A stretch of 7,828 nucleotides of DNA from Cyclobacteriaceae bacterium (GTDB lineage: Bacteria; Bacteroidota; Bacteroidia; Cytophagales; Cyclobacteriaceae): the NCBI GenBank assembly GCA_013414665.1, contig CP058703.1, positions 2,999,193-3,007,020 of the forward strand, in the 5' to 3' direction. The translations under genes were made by a program, and so were the position numbers. This document shows, piece by piece, positions 1 through 7,182 of the stretch. Positions within the stretch are counted from its first letter, which is position 1. Every line of letters begins with the position of its first letter. The notes beneath the pieces were generated by a model. That model was not told the DNA's origin. It worked only from the letters and a program-made list of their open reading frames with translations, and ran no database searches.

Positions 1-1808
1 GGTGCGCAATACGATAATAGTACGATTTCCTTCTTTAATACCAAGGAAGGAAGAATGATGAGTAATAATGGAACATTTGATTACGAATACTTCTATAAAG
101 ATCATCAGGGAAATGTTCGCTTGGTATATGGTCCATTAAGAGAAACATTAACCTATCGGGCAACGATGGAGAATCCTCTTGGCGATCCGTCTGTTGCTCA
201 AGCGGAGCAACAAGCATTTAAGAATATTGCTGAGACACGACATTCCAATGCCACATTCAATAAAACTCCTTCTTCTAATCAGATTGTCGTTCCTGATAAA
301 TCAGCGCGGTGCAACGGCTATACTGGCTACAGCCCGGTTGGGCCTGCAAAGATGCTTGCTGTTTCAACCGGAGACAGGGTTTATATGGAAACATATGCCA
401 GGTACAATCAGATAACGGGTTCTAATTCGGTAATTACAACAGCGGCACTGCTTGCAGCATTTACCTCACCATTTAGCATTATAAGCACGGGTGAAACAGC
501 TGTTCTTTACCAGTCATTCAATAGTAATTTATCTGGAATTTCTGCTGGCATGGGTAGCAGCACCACAGTGCCCAAAGCATATTTGGTGTGGCTATTCTTT
601 GACAGCAATTATGCATATGTCGGTTCTGGTGGTCAGGCGATAACTTCAAGTGCTTACAACGCTTTCGAAAAACTTAGTCGGTCTTTCACAGCCGATCGAA
701 ATGGTTATTTGTACATATACGTAGCTAATGAAAGTAACATTAGCGCTGCCGCGAGTGTATATTTTGATGAAACTTATGTAGTTCATGAAAAGAACAACAC
801 GGCACTACAAGTGCTTCAATCTTCTGACTATTATCCTTTTGGCCTTAGTTATAACTTATATCAGGCCGACCGTTTAAAAGAAACTTCACCAGGCAATTAT
901 ACGGCCGAACTTCGTAATCGCTATCTGTTCCAAGGCCAGGAACTACAGAAAGACCTGGATTTGGGCTGGTATCAATTTAAGTGGCGTATGCACGATCCAG
1001 CTATTGGAAGATTTGGTGCAGTTGACCCTTTGAGTGAGAAATATGTGCACAATAGCACGTATGCTTTTAGTGAAAACATGTTGATAAGGCATATAGAATT
1101 GGAAGGATTAGAGTCAATGGCTTATGAAGAAAAGATGGCTCATGATTCTGACGATAAATGGTATCACACAGGAAAATTTGCTTATAATTCATTTGTATCA
1201 TTTGGAAATGGAATAGCCTCTATGGTAAATTTTGCGGCTAGCCCAGATTCTGGAATCAAAAGTCTCAAGAAGGGACTTTCTTTTGCCTACAGTTCAATAA
1301 GTACCGATATTAAAGATCCTGCAGCCATGTGGCAGCGTGGTAGAGAGAACATAAGTGATATTGGTAGATGGGAAGACTTTACTGGTGGATTGGCAATGTT
1401 GTATATGGGAGGAAGGAGTTTTGGAAAACCTTCGTCTACTCCAAGTTTAACCAGAGTTGCTGCACAGGGAGCTGGATTATCAGATGATGTTGCTAATACA
1501 TTTCAATTTGGCAGATACACTGAAATTACGTTGGATAAGCCGATGGTACTTTCTAGGTATTATGATAATGTAAATGCTTTTGCAAAAGGAAGATTCATGA
1601 CAAACTCAACGTCCAAATTCACTTTTTAGATAGAGTTGGAATGGCTATACGGCCTGAATGGAATGCCATGACAAAGGTTGCAAACTGGGAGGTTCAGGCC
1701 GGTTCAACTATCTATGTGGGAAAGACTGCAATGCAATTTCCATGGCTAGGTGGAAAGACTCAGTATTTTGTTCCAGATTTGAGTACTATCAAGCGTGTAA
1801 TAAAGTAA
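1..1808 (+). CDS. RHS-repeat polymorphic toxin, C-terminal part (5' end outside window; -1 frameshift near 1625)
   Basis: The frame is open from base 1, so the ATG at 55 is internal and this is the 3' part of a larger gene. The RHS family makes large secreted or surface proteins with a YD-repeat shell and a variable C-terminal toxin used against competitors. Visible parts are YKDHQGNVRL (94-123), an inserted beta-rich region (about 150-800, with MENP and GDRVYMETYARY) as in many Bacteroidota RHS proteins, DYYPFGLSYN (near 826-855), and the RHS core from RYLFQGQELQKDLDLG to GRFGAVDPLSEKY (919-1044). A linker with Gly/Ala-rich segments follows (1114-1500), then the toxin domain (about 1510-1808: RYYDNVNAFAKGRFMT, RPEWN, QFPWLGGKTQYFVP). 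Frame 1 stops at 1629, but the domain clearly continues in frame 3 to TAA at 1806-1808. If repaired, 602 residues lie in the window. The toxin layout resembles ADP-ribosyltransferase or TNT NADase-like toxins; this is a weak guess from pattern only. Confidence 0.88.
1623..1627 (+). other. T5 tract at the toxin frameshift
   Basis: Frame 1 reads ACT TTT TAG and stops. If one more T is counted, the protein reads STSKFTF-LDRVGMAIRPEWN and stays open for 60 residues to 1808. The lesion is a -1 change exactly at a T homopolymer. It could be a real mutation, ribosomal slippage or an assembly error; the sequence alone cannot decide. Confidence 0.75.
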
Positions 1809-1810
1809 TC

Positions 1811-2038
1811 ATGAGATTGAGAATAATAGATATAAATTTTACAAAACAACAAGATTGGTTGTTTAAGTTAGCTGATCATGATGGGAATGAGCATTACATT
1901 ATGAGCGAATCATTCTACAGAGCGCATAACCATAAAAGCCCGATCACAAAAAATGAATTGGATTATTATGATAGAGGCCAATGGATTACAGCCTTAGTAG
2001 AGGAGATTGAGGATAAGTCGGTAGTGATTAAATGTTAG
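1811..2038 (+). CDS. Candidate immunity protein for the RHS toxin (75 aa)
   Basis: I do not recognise the family. The call rests on position: a small ORF beginning 2 bases after the toxin stop codon is the standard place for the cognate immunity gene of an RHS or other polymorphic toxin, and the spacing suggests translational coupling. The protein begins MRLRIIDINFTKQQDWLF, alternates hydrophobic and charged residues in a way that suggests a small beta-rich fold, has a His/Tyr-rich middle (SFYRAHNHKSP) and ends with a beta-like WITALVEEIEDKSVVIKC. It has no signal peptide, so it would act in the cytoplasm, where an RHS tip toxin would arrive. The frame is also open back to 1658, but that part overlaps the shifted toxin tail, which has far better coding logic, so I chose the ATG at 1811. 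Confidence 0.7.
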   Translation: MRLRIIDINFTKQQDWLFKLADHDGNEHYIMSESFYRAHNHKSPITKNELDYYDRGQWITALVEEIEDKSVVIKC

Positions 2039-2089
2039 GATTTTTGAATCACCTTGAACTACAAAGGTTTATAAAAACTAGTATAATTT

Positions 2090-2584
2090 ATGCTCCCACG
2101 TAAAATGATTATAAGTTTGAAAAGTGAAGGACTGACTATTAGAACTTTATTGTCATGCATTTGCATAATTTTGATATTTCAATCTTGTTCTGAAGAAGAG
2201 TCAGAACTTGACAAGTCTCAACTTACACTTGGTATTTGGTACTATGAGTATAAATATCAACCCAATACAATAAATACAAACAAAAGCACAATCCTTACTT
2301 TTAATGGCAGCGGCTCTTACACTCGCGAGAATGAGGTTTATGCCCCTCTTTCTGCAACAGGCACTAACAAGGTAGTCAAATTAGGTACATGGGAATTTAG
2401 GGACAATAATCAAATTGATTTGTCAGGTTTCGGGTCTTGTATACAACCTGTTGGAGAACCTCCGTGCACACCGCCTGATGTTGATTTTAAGATCATTCAA
2501 CTTACCAAGTCGCTGTTAGAAGTTGAAGAGTTAATTGATGGTGTATCTTCAGGAAGGAAACAGTACACTAATATCAAAAGCTGA
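2090..2584 (+). CDS. Small lipocalin-like lipoprotein, probably surface-exposed
   Basis: The N-terminus has a basic start, a hydrophobic core (LLSCICIILIF) and a lipobox-like FQSC, with Cys33 as the likely lipidated residue. Cys is followed at once by SEEESELD; an acidic run just after the lipidated Cys is the known surface-export signal of Bacteroidota lipoproteins, so outer-leaflet display is plausible. The mature part has a GIWYYEYKY strand, a LTFNGSGSYTRE strand and a LGTWEFRDNNQIDLSG repeat-like strand pair, as in small lipocalin-like Bacteroidota lipoproteins. It contains two further Cys (SCIQPVGEPPC) that could form a disulfide. No enzymatic motif is visible. The start could instead be the ATG at 2105, which leaves a more typical signal length. 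The gene ends 7 bases before the receptor gene, so they are probably co-transcribed. It could be a partner of the receptor in the place of SusD, to which it shows no resemblance. Confidence 0.75.
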   Translation: MLPRKMIISLKSEGLTIRTLLSCICIILIFQSCSEEESELDKSQLTLGIWYYEYKYQPNTINTNKSTILTFNGSGSYTRENEVYAPLSATGTNKVVKLGTWEFRDNNQIDLSGFGSCIQPVGEPPCTPPDVDFKIIQLTKSLLEVEELIDGVSSGRKQYTNIKS

Positions 2585-2750
2585 AAAACAGATGAGGTCA
2601 AGGCTACTGATCTGTGTGTTCATATTAATCACTTTTCTAACGAAGGGGCAGGACAGTACTCGCTTAATAGTAAGGGATAGTGTAGGAAGTAATGTTGTAT
2701 CGGTTACGCCTTACTATTCACATCACTTATCTACAACAACTTCATATGTT

Positions 2751-2756
2751 AAAAAA
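2751..2756 (+). other. A6 tract, receptor frameshift 1
   Basis: Frame 3 reads TSYVKK and then drifts to a stop at 2793-2795. Frame 2 from this tract reads IDSKDQLRFSSGVSIFNVLR and continues into the plug. A seventh A would join them. Frame 2 has a TAA at 2750-2752, so the plug segment cannot come from an upstream start in its own frame. Confidence 0.7.
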
Positions 2757-3742
2757 TTGATTCTAAAGATCAGTTACGTTTTTCTTCAGGTGTAAGTATT
2801 TTTAACGTATTGAGGGGGCAGGTTCCTGGGCTCACTATTCCTGGGTATTTTGATCAAGTAAATACTACGGGGATACGAACTGGTCCTTTTCCATATTCAA
2901 ATAATACGTTGGTAATTATCGATGGCGTTCCATTCGATAATAGTATCGGCTCATATCTCAACTTAAATTCCTTTGACTTTTCTTCTATTTCTGCTTTTAG
3001 TAATACTAACACATTAAATTTTCTTGGTGGTGTAAATAATGGGGCATTTGTTTTGAATAGCAAAACTGGTGAAGGCAACGGAGAACCGGTTTTTGAATTT
3101 AATGCTTATGCAACCAATGGTTGGGGTAATATTACCAACCTACAAACTGGTATATCAACCAGAAAGGATGAGTGGCATTTGGCAAATGCAATTTCCTTCA
3201 GTCAGGATTTTGGCTCTATTGATACACGAGTGTCTTATACACTTCAGAAAAAGTTTTTTCAGTCATACGCTGAGCCTTATGTACATAATTTAAAAGTTAA
3301 TACGGGCCTTCGGGTTAATAACAAGCTTGACTTCCGGTTAATTGTAGATGGAAGATACAGTAAATACAGTGATACCTTCACAGTAGGCGGGGCAACAACT
3401 ACGAGTTCTGAAGACAGCAATGCAGATTTATTTTTAAATGGGAATCTGGTAGCACGTTACAAGTTGAATGATTGGTTAACGGCAACCTCGCAACTCGTCT
3501 TTTCGAGATATGATTCCAGCATGGAACGACTCGGTACAAATTGGAGATTAAAGTCTCAGACAGAAAGCTCTCGTGGGCAATTCAATATTTTCGTAAACGC
3601 AGCGAAGAACCTTGGAGAAAAGTTGAATATTTCAGGATTTGCTGGAGCTCAATACTCTGCTATTAATGTTGATGAATCTCGCTCTGCATATGGCCCGCAG
3701 TATGGTCCAGGTCAGTTAGAAAGTGAAACTAATTGGACTGAT

Positions 3743-3746
3743 AAAA
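3743..3746 (+). other. A4 tract, receptor frameshift 2
   Basis: Frame 2 reads ESETNWTDK and then SRIL-stop (3758-3760). With one more A the protein reads TDKKPDFMMQANMNYARLL and continues in frame 1, which fits a SusC barrel segment much better. The ATG at 3757 is therefore internal and not a gene start. Confidence 0.65.
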
Positions 3747-4034
3747 GCCGGATTTTATGATGCAGGCAAATATGAATTATGCTCGCTTGTTGCATTTCTC
3801 TACACATTATAAACACGGAAGCCACAGTAATTCATCCAATGGCAACGTTCTCGCTGATGCGTATTCAATTAGTTCGGCATTTGTTTTTAGTGAATTGGTC
3901 GGTACGCCATTTCTTTCATTTGGGAAAATACGCGCAAGCATAGGTGAACATACTGCACTTCCTTTTAGTGCGTATCCTGTAATTAATACGGATTATTATT
4001 CTCTTCCTTTTGAAGTTAGAAGCGTATATCGTGT

Positions 4035-4043
4035 AAAAACTTT
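4035..4043 (+). other. A5-C-T3 tract, receptor frameshift 3
   Basis: Frame 1 runs through YRVKT and then gives unrelated sequence. Frame 3 from here gives FESGFDFGFLASRLTVTL, matching the E-x-G-x-D barrel motif of SusC proteins. One missing base in either A5 (4035-4039) or T3 (4041-4043) explains the change; which run is at fault cannot be told. Confidence 0.65.
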
Positions 4044-4402
4044 GAGTCGGGATTCGATTTTGGATTTTTGGCTTCGCGTCTTACTGTCACACTTAATTAC
4101 TTTAAGAACTTCGAACGCTACGATTTGCAGAATAATAGTTCTATGGCGCCAGATCAATATTTCAATACGGGCCTGGAATTGGACAGTCGCTACAAGGTTA
4201 TTGATGACCCTGCATTATTATTCGAGAGTGGCTTAGTGATTTCTAATTCCAAAATACGATTTGATCGAAATAATTCTGTGGGCGACTACAGCAAACCATT
4301 TTTAAAAGCTGGATGGTTCAATAAATTGAACTATAACTCAATCGTGGCGACAATGTTAGTTGAGGCAGTAGATAATTACACTTGGTATGCAAGTAATATG
4401 GG

Positions 4403-4406
4403 TTTT
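4403..4406 (+). other. T4 tract, receptor frameshift 4
   Basis: Frame 3 ends with TLHSSN-stop at 4428-4430. Frame 2 with one added T reads MGFCHSSFVKLRDISIGF and runs to the true C-terminus at 4603. The LRDISIGFKLP stretch is a strong SusC landmark. Confidence 0.68.
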
Positions 4407-5584
4407 GTCACTCTTCATTCGTCAAACTAAGAGATATTTCAATTGGCTTTAAACTTCCTACTCAGTCAGCGTATTCAACAACAGTTTCATTAAGTGGGCG
4501 GAACCTTATAAGATTTGGTGGATCAGGATCAGACCCAGAGGAAGTTTCTAGTCTATCGATATTTCAAAAGAGTGTAAGTTTTAATATAAACGTAATCTTC
4601 TGATGCTATGAAGAATTTCTGTTTTACAATTGCGCTGTTGCTTTTAGTTAGTCAGGGATTCTCTCAATCCGTTAATATAAATCTATCGTCCAATCATCAG
4701 AGAAAACTTAGTACACTTAAGTCGGGTCATAGCCGGATGAAGAAGTTTTACACTTACTTTAAGAGAGATAGTATTAAGCACTTCAAGGAACTTAATAGGC
4801 AGCAAAAACGAAATTGGGATAGCGTAGCTCGTGCTGGTCGCAAACAAGCTAGATTGAATCGCAATCTTTCTAAAAACATACCTCAAAACGTTAATCACAC
4901 GCAGGATAGTCTAAATCACATTATTAACTCATTGACTAGCATAATAAATGATTCAACTGCAAGTGACAGTATCAAATCTTCAGCAAAAGCTTATGTTAAA
5001 GATATATTAATAGCTAAACTTAAAAACGATCCGAATTTCACAGCTCTTGAGGAACATCATAATGTCCTCGACTCGGCTACATGGGACGATATTTCCAAAC
5101 AGTTTTCAGGCATTGATTCATTAAGATCTTTTTTTTACAACCCTTCTGATTTATTTGAATACTCAGAACGTTATGCCGAGACGAGATTGGCAAGAATGTC
5201 TGAATTTCGAACCCTATCCAATGCGAGTAATTATTTTGATCAAGTGAAAAATATTCAAAAGATATATAATGTAAGTAATTATAAAGATGAACTCAAGGAC
5301 AGCGTTTTGGAGGTTGGCAAAGACAAAGCGGTCGAAAAGGCATTAGACTACTTCGCAAAGAATCCAACTAAGTTGGAGGCGGCTGGACAGATGGCCAGCA
5401 AATTGTTTTCCAGGTACAATGCATTTGCCAATTCAAATGATTTAAGTAATGCAAGGAAAAATACTTCTATGGAAGGAAAGACATTGTTTGAAAGATTAGT
5501 CATAGGAGGAACTTTTAATGTGCTTAGTACGCAGCCCATATCCATTGATCTTTCGCCACAAGTGGGTTATAAATTTACATCTCG

Positions 5585-5589
5585 TTTTT
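5585..5589 (+). other. T5 tract, barrel-protein frameshift 1
   Basis: Frame 3 reads GYKFTSRF and then CWCWYELSRYFW-stop at 5625-5627. Frame 1 reads FVGAGMNYRATFGDS and continues to the end. Joining them needs one T fewer (RFVGAG) or two more (RFFVGAG). The second option agrees in sign with the deletions elsewhere in the window. Confidence 0.68.
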
Positions 5590-5945
5590 GTTGGTGCTGG
5601 TATGAATTATCGCGCTACTTTTGGTGATTCGATAAATTATAGCTGGTATGTTTCTCCTAGTAATACCTCAGTAAGAGCTTTTATGAATTATGATATCGTT
5701 AAATCTTGGTATGCTTATTTGGAAGGTGAAGTATCTGGTGGGTCGCGACAAACAATTGAACAAAACGAAAAGAACAAATGGAATTATAATTATTTTATTG
5801 GGGCCGGTCGTAGATTTCTGATTCACCCGAAGATGAATATGATTGTGACTGCATTGTATAATCTTAATAATCAAAAGCAAAACCCCGTTCATCCTCAAAG
5901 ATTTCAAGTAAGGGTGGGATTTCAATTAAGTGATCTCGCTTTGAG

Positions 5946-5950
5946 AAAAA
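5946..5950 (+). other. A5 tract, probable barrel-protein frameshift 2
   Basis: As written, the end reads ALRKSKLTMIRIVNCL. Adding one A gives ALRKKQINYDPNR with TAA at 5976-5978, a more natural hydrophilic tail. This rests on plausibility only, since both readings terminate within 10 bases of each other. Confidence 0.4.
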
Positions 5951-5972
5951 GCAAATTAACTATGATCCGAAT

Positions 5973-5990
5973 CGTTAATTGTCTTTAACG
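5973..5990 (+). terminator. Weak hairpin at the end of the outer-membrane operon
   Basis: CGTTAA (5973-5978) and TTAACG (5985-5990) form a perfect 6-bp stem with a 6-base loop. The stem is AT-rich and only a broken T run follows (CCTTATTTTAA), so it would be a poor intrinsic terminator. The position, right at the last stop codon, is what supports it. Confidence 0.25.
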
Positions 5991-6121
5991 GCAATTACAA
6001 CCTTATTTTAAATGTAGTTAACTGAAATTCAACTTTATTTCAACATTAGTCTTATCCGTAGCTAGTTATCGATTCTTTTGAAATCGTTAATAAAGTTTGA
6101 AATTCCTTCATAACCATTTAC

Positions 6122-6334
6122 ATGGATTATCCGAGATTGCTTGCGGAGATGTATGGCGTGAGTTGGTCAACATTTAGGAACTGGATGAAAAAGGTTAAGC
6201 ATGCGGTCTGGAAAAAGACTGGCCATTTCTACCTCATTCTCCATGTGAGGAAAATATTTCAACTATTTGGAATTCCTCAACAGGTAATTTTCACATCAAG
6301 TGACATTCATGATATTTTGAATTTAAAGACTTAA
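6122..6334 (+). CDS. Small HTH-like protein, paralogue of the 7219 gene (70 aa)
   Basis: The protein has the pattern LAEMYGVSWSTFRNWMKK, then KKTGHFY, then VRKIFQLFGIP. The first part reads as a helix-turn-helix (LA-x2-YGV-x-W-x-TF-x2-W), as in excisionase/MerR-like or phage-type small DNA-binding proteins of Bacteroidota. The same landmarks, including the identical KKTGHFY, occur in the 7219-7491 protein. That one has 20 or more extra N-terminal residues; here a TGA at 6098-6100 limits extension, so the gene is either naturally shorter or has lost its 5' end. The ATG at 6122 has no Shine-Dalgarno, which is normal for the group. It converges on the S24 repressor gene and the two stop codons share TTAA. 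The likely role is DNA binding or control within a mobile cassette (inference). Confidence 0.68.
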   Translation: MDYPRLLAEMYGVSWSTFRNWMKKVKHAVWKKTGHFYLILHVRKIFQLFGIPQQVIFTSSDIHDILNLKT

Positions 6335-7128
6335 TTGTTAGATGGACTTTTCTTGAGTTGCTCTTTAAGCAAAACCATATCTCCTTCAAGCGCATTGATT
6401 CGCTCGTACAGTCCGGATGGCTCAGGAGCCTGGCGAGTGAGTTTCACTTTAAATTTCCAAACCTCTTTTATGTTCTCAACCGGGAGAGGAAATGTTGGGT
6501 ACTGCGGGTCTTTGTTATCTGATTTGCAAATGAGCACTCCGCCTTTATCTAGATAATTCAAACAACGCTTTAAGACTATGTTATCAACCTCCTGTGCATT
6601 GTTGACAATTATATATACAAGGCCATCTTTTATGTCGTCTAATTTTTCAACGTATTCGCCAATTACTATATCACCAGGATAAAATCCTGCGCGGTCGGCA
6701 AGCATACTGTAGCCACTCACTTCGAAAGCCCTATATGTTCCGTTGTTCAGGCCTGGAATCCAAAACGTTGGGAGTCGTTCTATGAATTCTGGTTGATGAG
6801 AGCCGAGCAGATAACCAGCTTGTGCTTTTATTGGAATCAGCACGATGTTGTCCTTTCCAGAACTGTCTACGGTTGTTACGAGGGTTCGAATCTGAGGAGT
6901 CTCAGCAGTTTTTGTTACAGAGATTCTTCCGATAATCTTATCCCAACTTGTTGAGTAATACTTAACTATCTTATCAATTGTCTCCAAAGATGGGTAAATC
7001 TGACCGCTTTCTATTTGTGACACGGCAGACCGGCTAAGTTCAACCTGAGCCCCAAATTCCTCCTGAGAAAGCCCTTTTTCGAGTCTAAGTGCCTTAATTT
7101 GGTTTCCAACCACATCTTTTGTCAGCAT
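6331..7128 (-). CDS. XRE-S24 (LexA/CI-like) transcriptional repressor
   Basis: Residues 8-62 form an XRE helix-turn-helix (IKALRLEKGLSQEEFGAQ, SRSAVSQIESGQIYPSLET). Residues 98-230 are a LexA/CI-type S24 self-cleavage domain. AQAG (cleavage bond Ala104-Gly105) precedes GYLLGS, the catalytic serine is Ser141 in SGYSML, and the general-base lysine is Lys187 in IVLKRCL. The usual Asp before the serine is Tyr140 here. The C-terminus (about 240-260) is a short coiled coil, seen in many Bacteroidota relatives. In the family, RecA-stimulated autocleavage after DNA damage splits the repressor and releases its operators. At 265 residues it is complete. It is transcribed away from the 7219 gene across a 90-base gap that holds a palindromic operator within its own promoter, so autoregulation plus control of the divergent gene is expected. 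This is a phage or island switch type rather than the housekeeping LexA (inference). Confidence 0.93.
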   Translation of the reverse strand: MLTKDVVGNQIKALRLEKGLSQEEFGAQVELSRSAVSQIESGQIYPSLETIDKIVKYYSTSWDKIIGRISVTKTAETPQIRTLVTTVDSSGKDNIVLIPIKAQAGYLLGSHQPEFIERLPTFWIPGLNNGTYRAFEVSGYSMLADRAGFYPGDIVIGEYVEKLDDIKDGLVYIIVNNAQEVDNIVLKRCLNYLDKGGVLICKSDNKDPQYPTFPLPVENIKEVWKFKVKLTRQAPEPSGLYERINALEGDMVLLKEQLKKSPSNN

Positions 7129-7150
7129 AAATTAATTTGTTTAGTAAAAC

Positions 7151-7182
7151 TTGACAATATTAGTAAGCATTACTTAACATTG
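7151..7182 (+). promoter_or_regulatory. Plus-strand promoter for the 7219 gene
   Basis: TTG at 7151-7153 and TAACATTG at 7175-7182 match the Bacteroidota consensus TTG / TAnnTTTG with one mismatch and a 21-base spacer, close to the usual 19-20. The predicted start of transcription is about 30 bases before the ATG. The spacer contains the palindrome at 7162-7174. Confidence 0.5.

Larger units (their letters stand above)
2592..4603 (+). pseudogene. Short SusC/RagA-like TonB-dependent receptor, broken by four -1 frameshifts
   Basis: Such receptors are gated outer-membrane barrels that import substrates using TonB/ExbBD energy. Pieces in three frames fit together in order. A signal peptide (RSRLLICVFILITFLTKGQ) starts at 2592. 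The plug follows (SSGVSIFNVLRGQVPGL, then LVIIDGVPFD and LNLNSFDFSSIS, about 2783-3080), and then a long run of amphipathic barrel strands. The late SusC landmarks are SFGKIRASIGEH (near 3920), FESGFDFGFLASRLTVTLNY (about 4041-4100) and FVKLRDISIGFKLP (about 4418-4459). The protein ends SVSFNINVIF with the C-terminal Phe typical of outer-membrane proteins. Adding one base at each of four homopolymers gives exactly 672 codons. About 671 residues is short for SusC (usually around 1000), and the usual N-terminal carboxypeptidase-regulatory-like beta domain is absent. The stop lies 4 bases before the next gene. No substrate can be named. Confidence 0.85.
4608..5978 (+). pseudogene. Secreted helical protein with C-terminal beta-barrel-like domain, frameshifted (unknown function)
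   Basis: I do not recognise this family. A clear signal peptide (MKNFCFTIALLLLVSQGFSQ, cut after the last Gln) opens the protein. Residues 25-110 are basic and helical (YFKRDSIKHFKELNRQQKRN), followed by a long Ser/Asp/Lys-rich, probably coiled-coil region to about residue 300. The last 150 residues alternate like outer-membrane strands: VIGGTFNVLS, SIDLSPQVGYKF, FVGAGMNYRATFG, YNYFIGAGRRF, FQVRVGFQLS. The frame breaks in a T5 run at 5585-5589, where removing one T or adding two restores the barrel. A second likely lesion in A5 at 5946-5950 would change the odd ending SKLTMIRIVNCL to KQINYDPNR with a stop at 5976-5978. Uncorrected, the readable frame ends at 5988. It begins 4 bases after the receptor stop, so it is probably its operon partner at the outer membrane, anchoring or extending it into the periplasm (inference). 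Confidence 0.7.

Noticed and set aside
1658..1810. Upstream extension of the 75-aa ORF to an ATG at 1658
   Set aside because: It overlaps the frame-3 tail of the toxin, whose sequence is convincingly protein-like, and the extension is Cys-rich and unlike the rest.
2054..2089. Promoter TTG ... TATAATTT before the lipoprotein gene
   Set aside because: Two mismatches in the -7 box, a 25-base spacer and direct contact with the start codon make it unconvincing.
2535..2591. Start of the receptor at 2535
   Set aside because: It lies inside the lipoprotein gene and adds residues before a perfect signal peptide that begins at the ATG of 2592.
2810..3760. Independent gene starting at TTG 2810
   Set aside because: The sequence LRGQVPGL is the middle of a TonB plug, not an N-terminus, and plug sequence continues upstream in the same frame to 2753.
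2751..4406. Programmed ribosomal frameshifting
   Set aside because: Four separate events in one gene at short plain homopolymers, without a consistent slippery heptamer, would be without precedent; mutation or sequencing error is simpler.
4683..5925. Minus-strand ORFs at 4683-4898, 5348-5545 and 5668-5925, and at 2854-3078
   Set aside because: They lie opposite well-supported coding sequence, lack family-like features and starts, and are shadows.
6070..6086. Hairpin CGATT-cttttga-AATCG before the 6122 gene
   Set aside because: A five-base AT-rich stem without a T tail is too weak to call.
5970..6091. Direct repeat AATCGTTAAT at 5970-5979 and 6082-6091 as an attachment site
   Set aside because: Ten AT-rich bases only 112 apart are expected by chance, and no integrase is in view.
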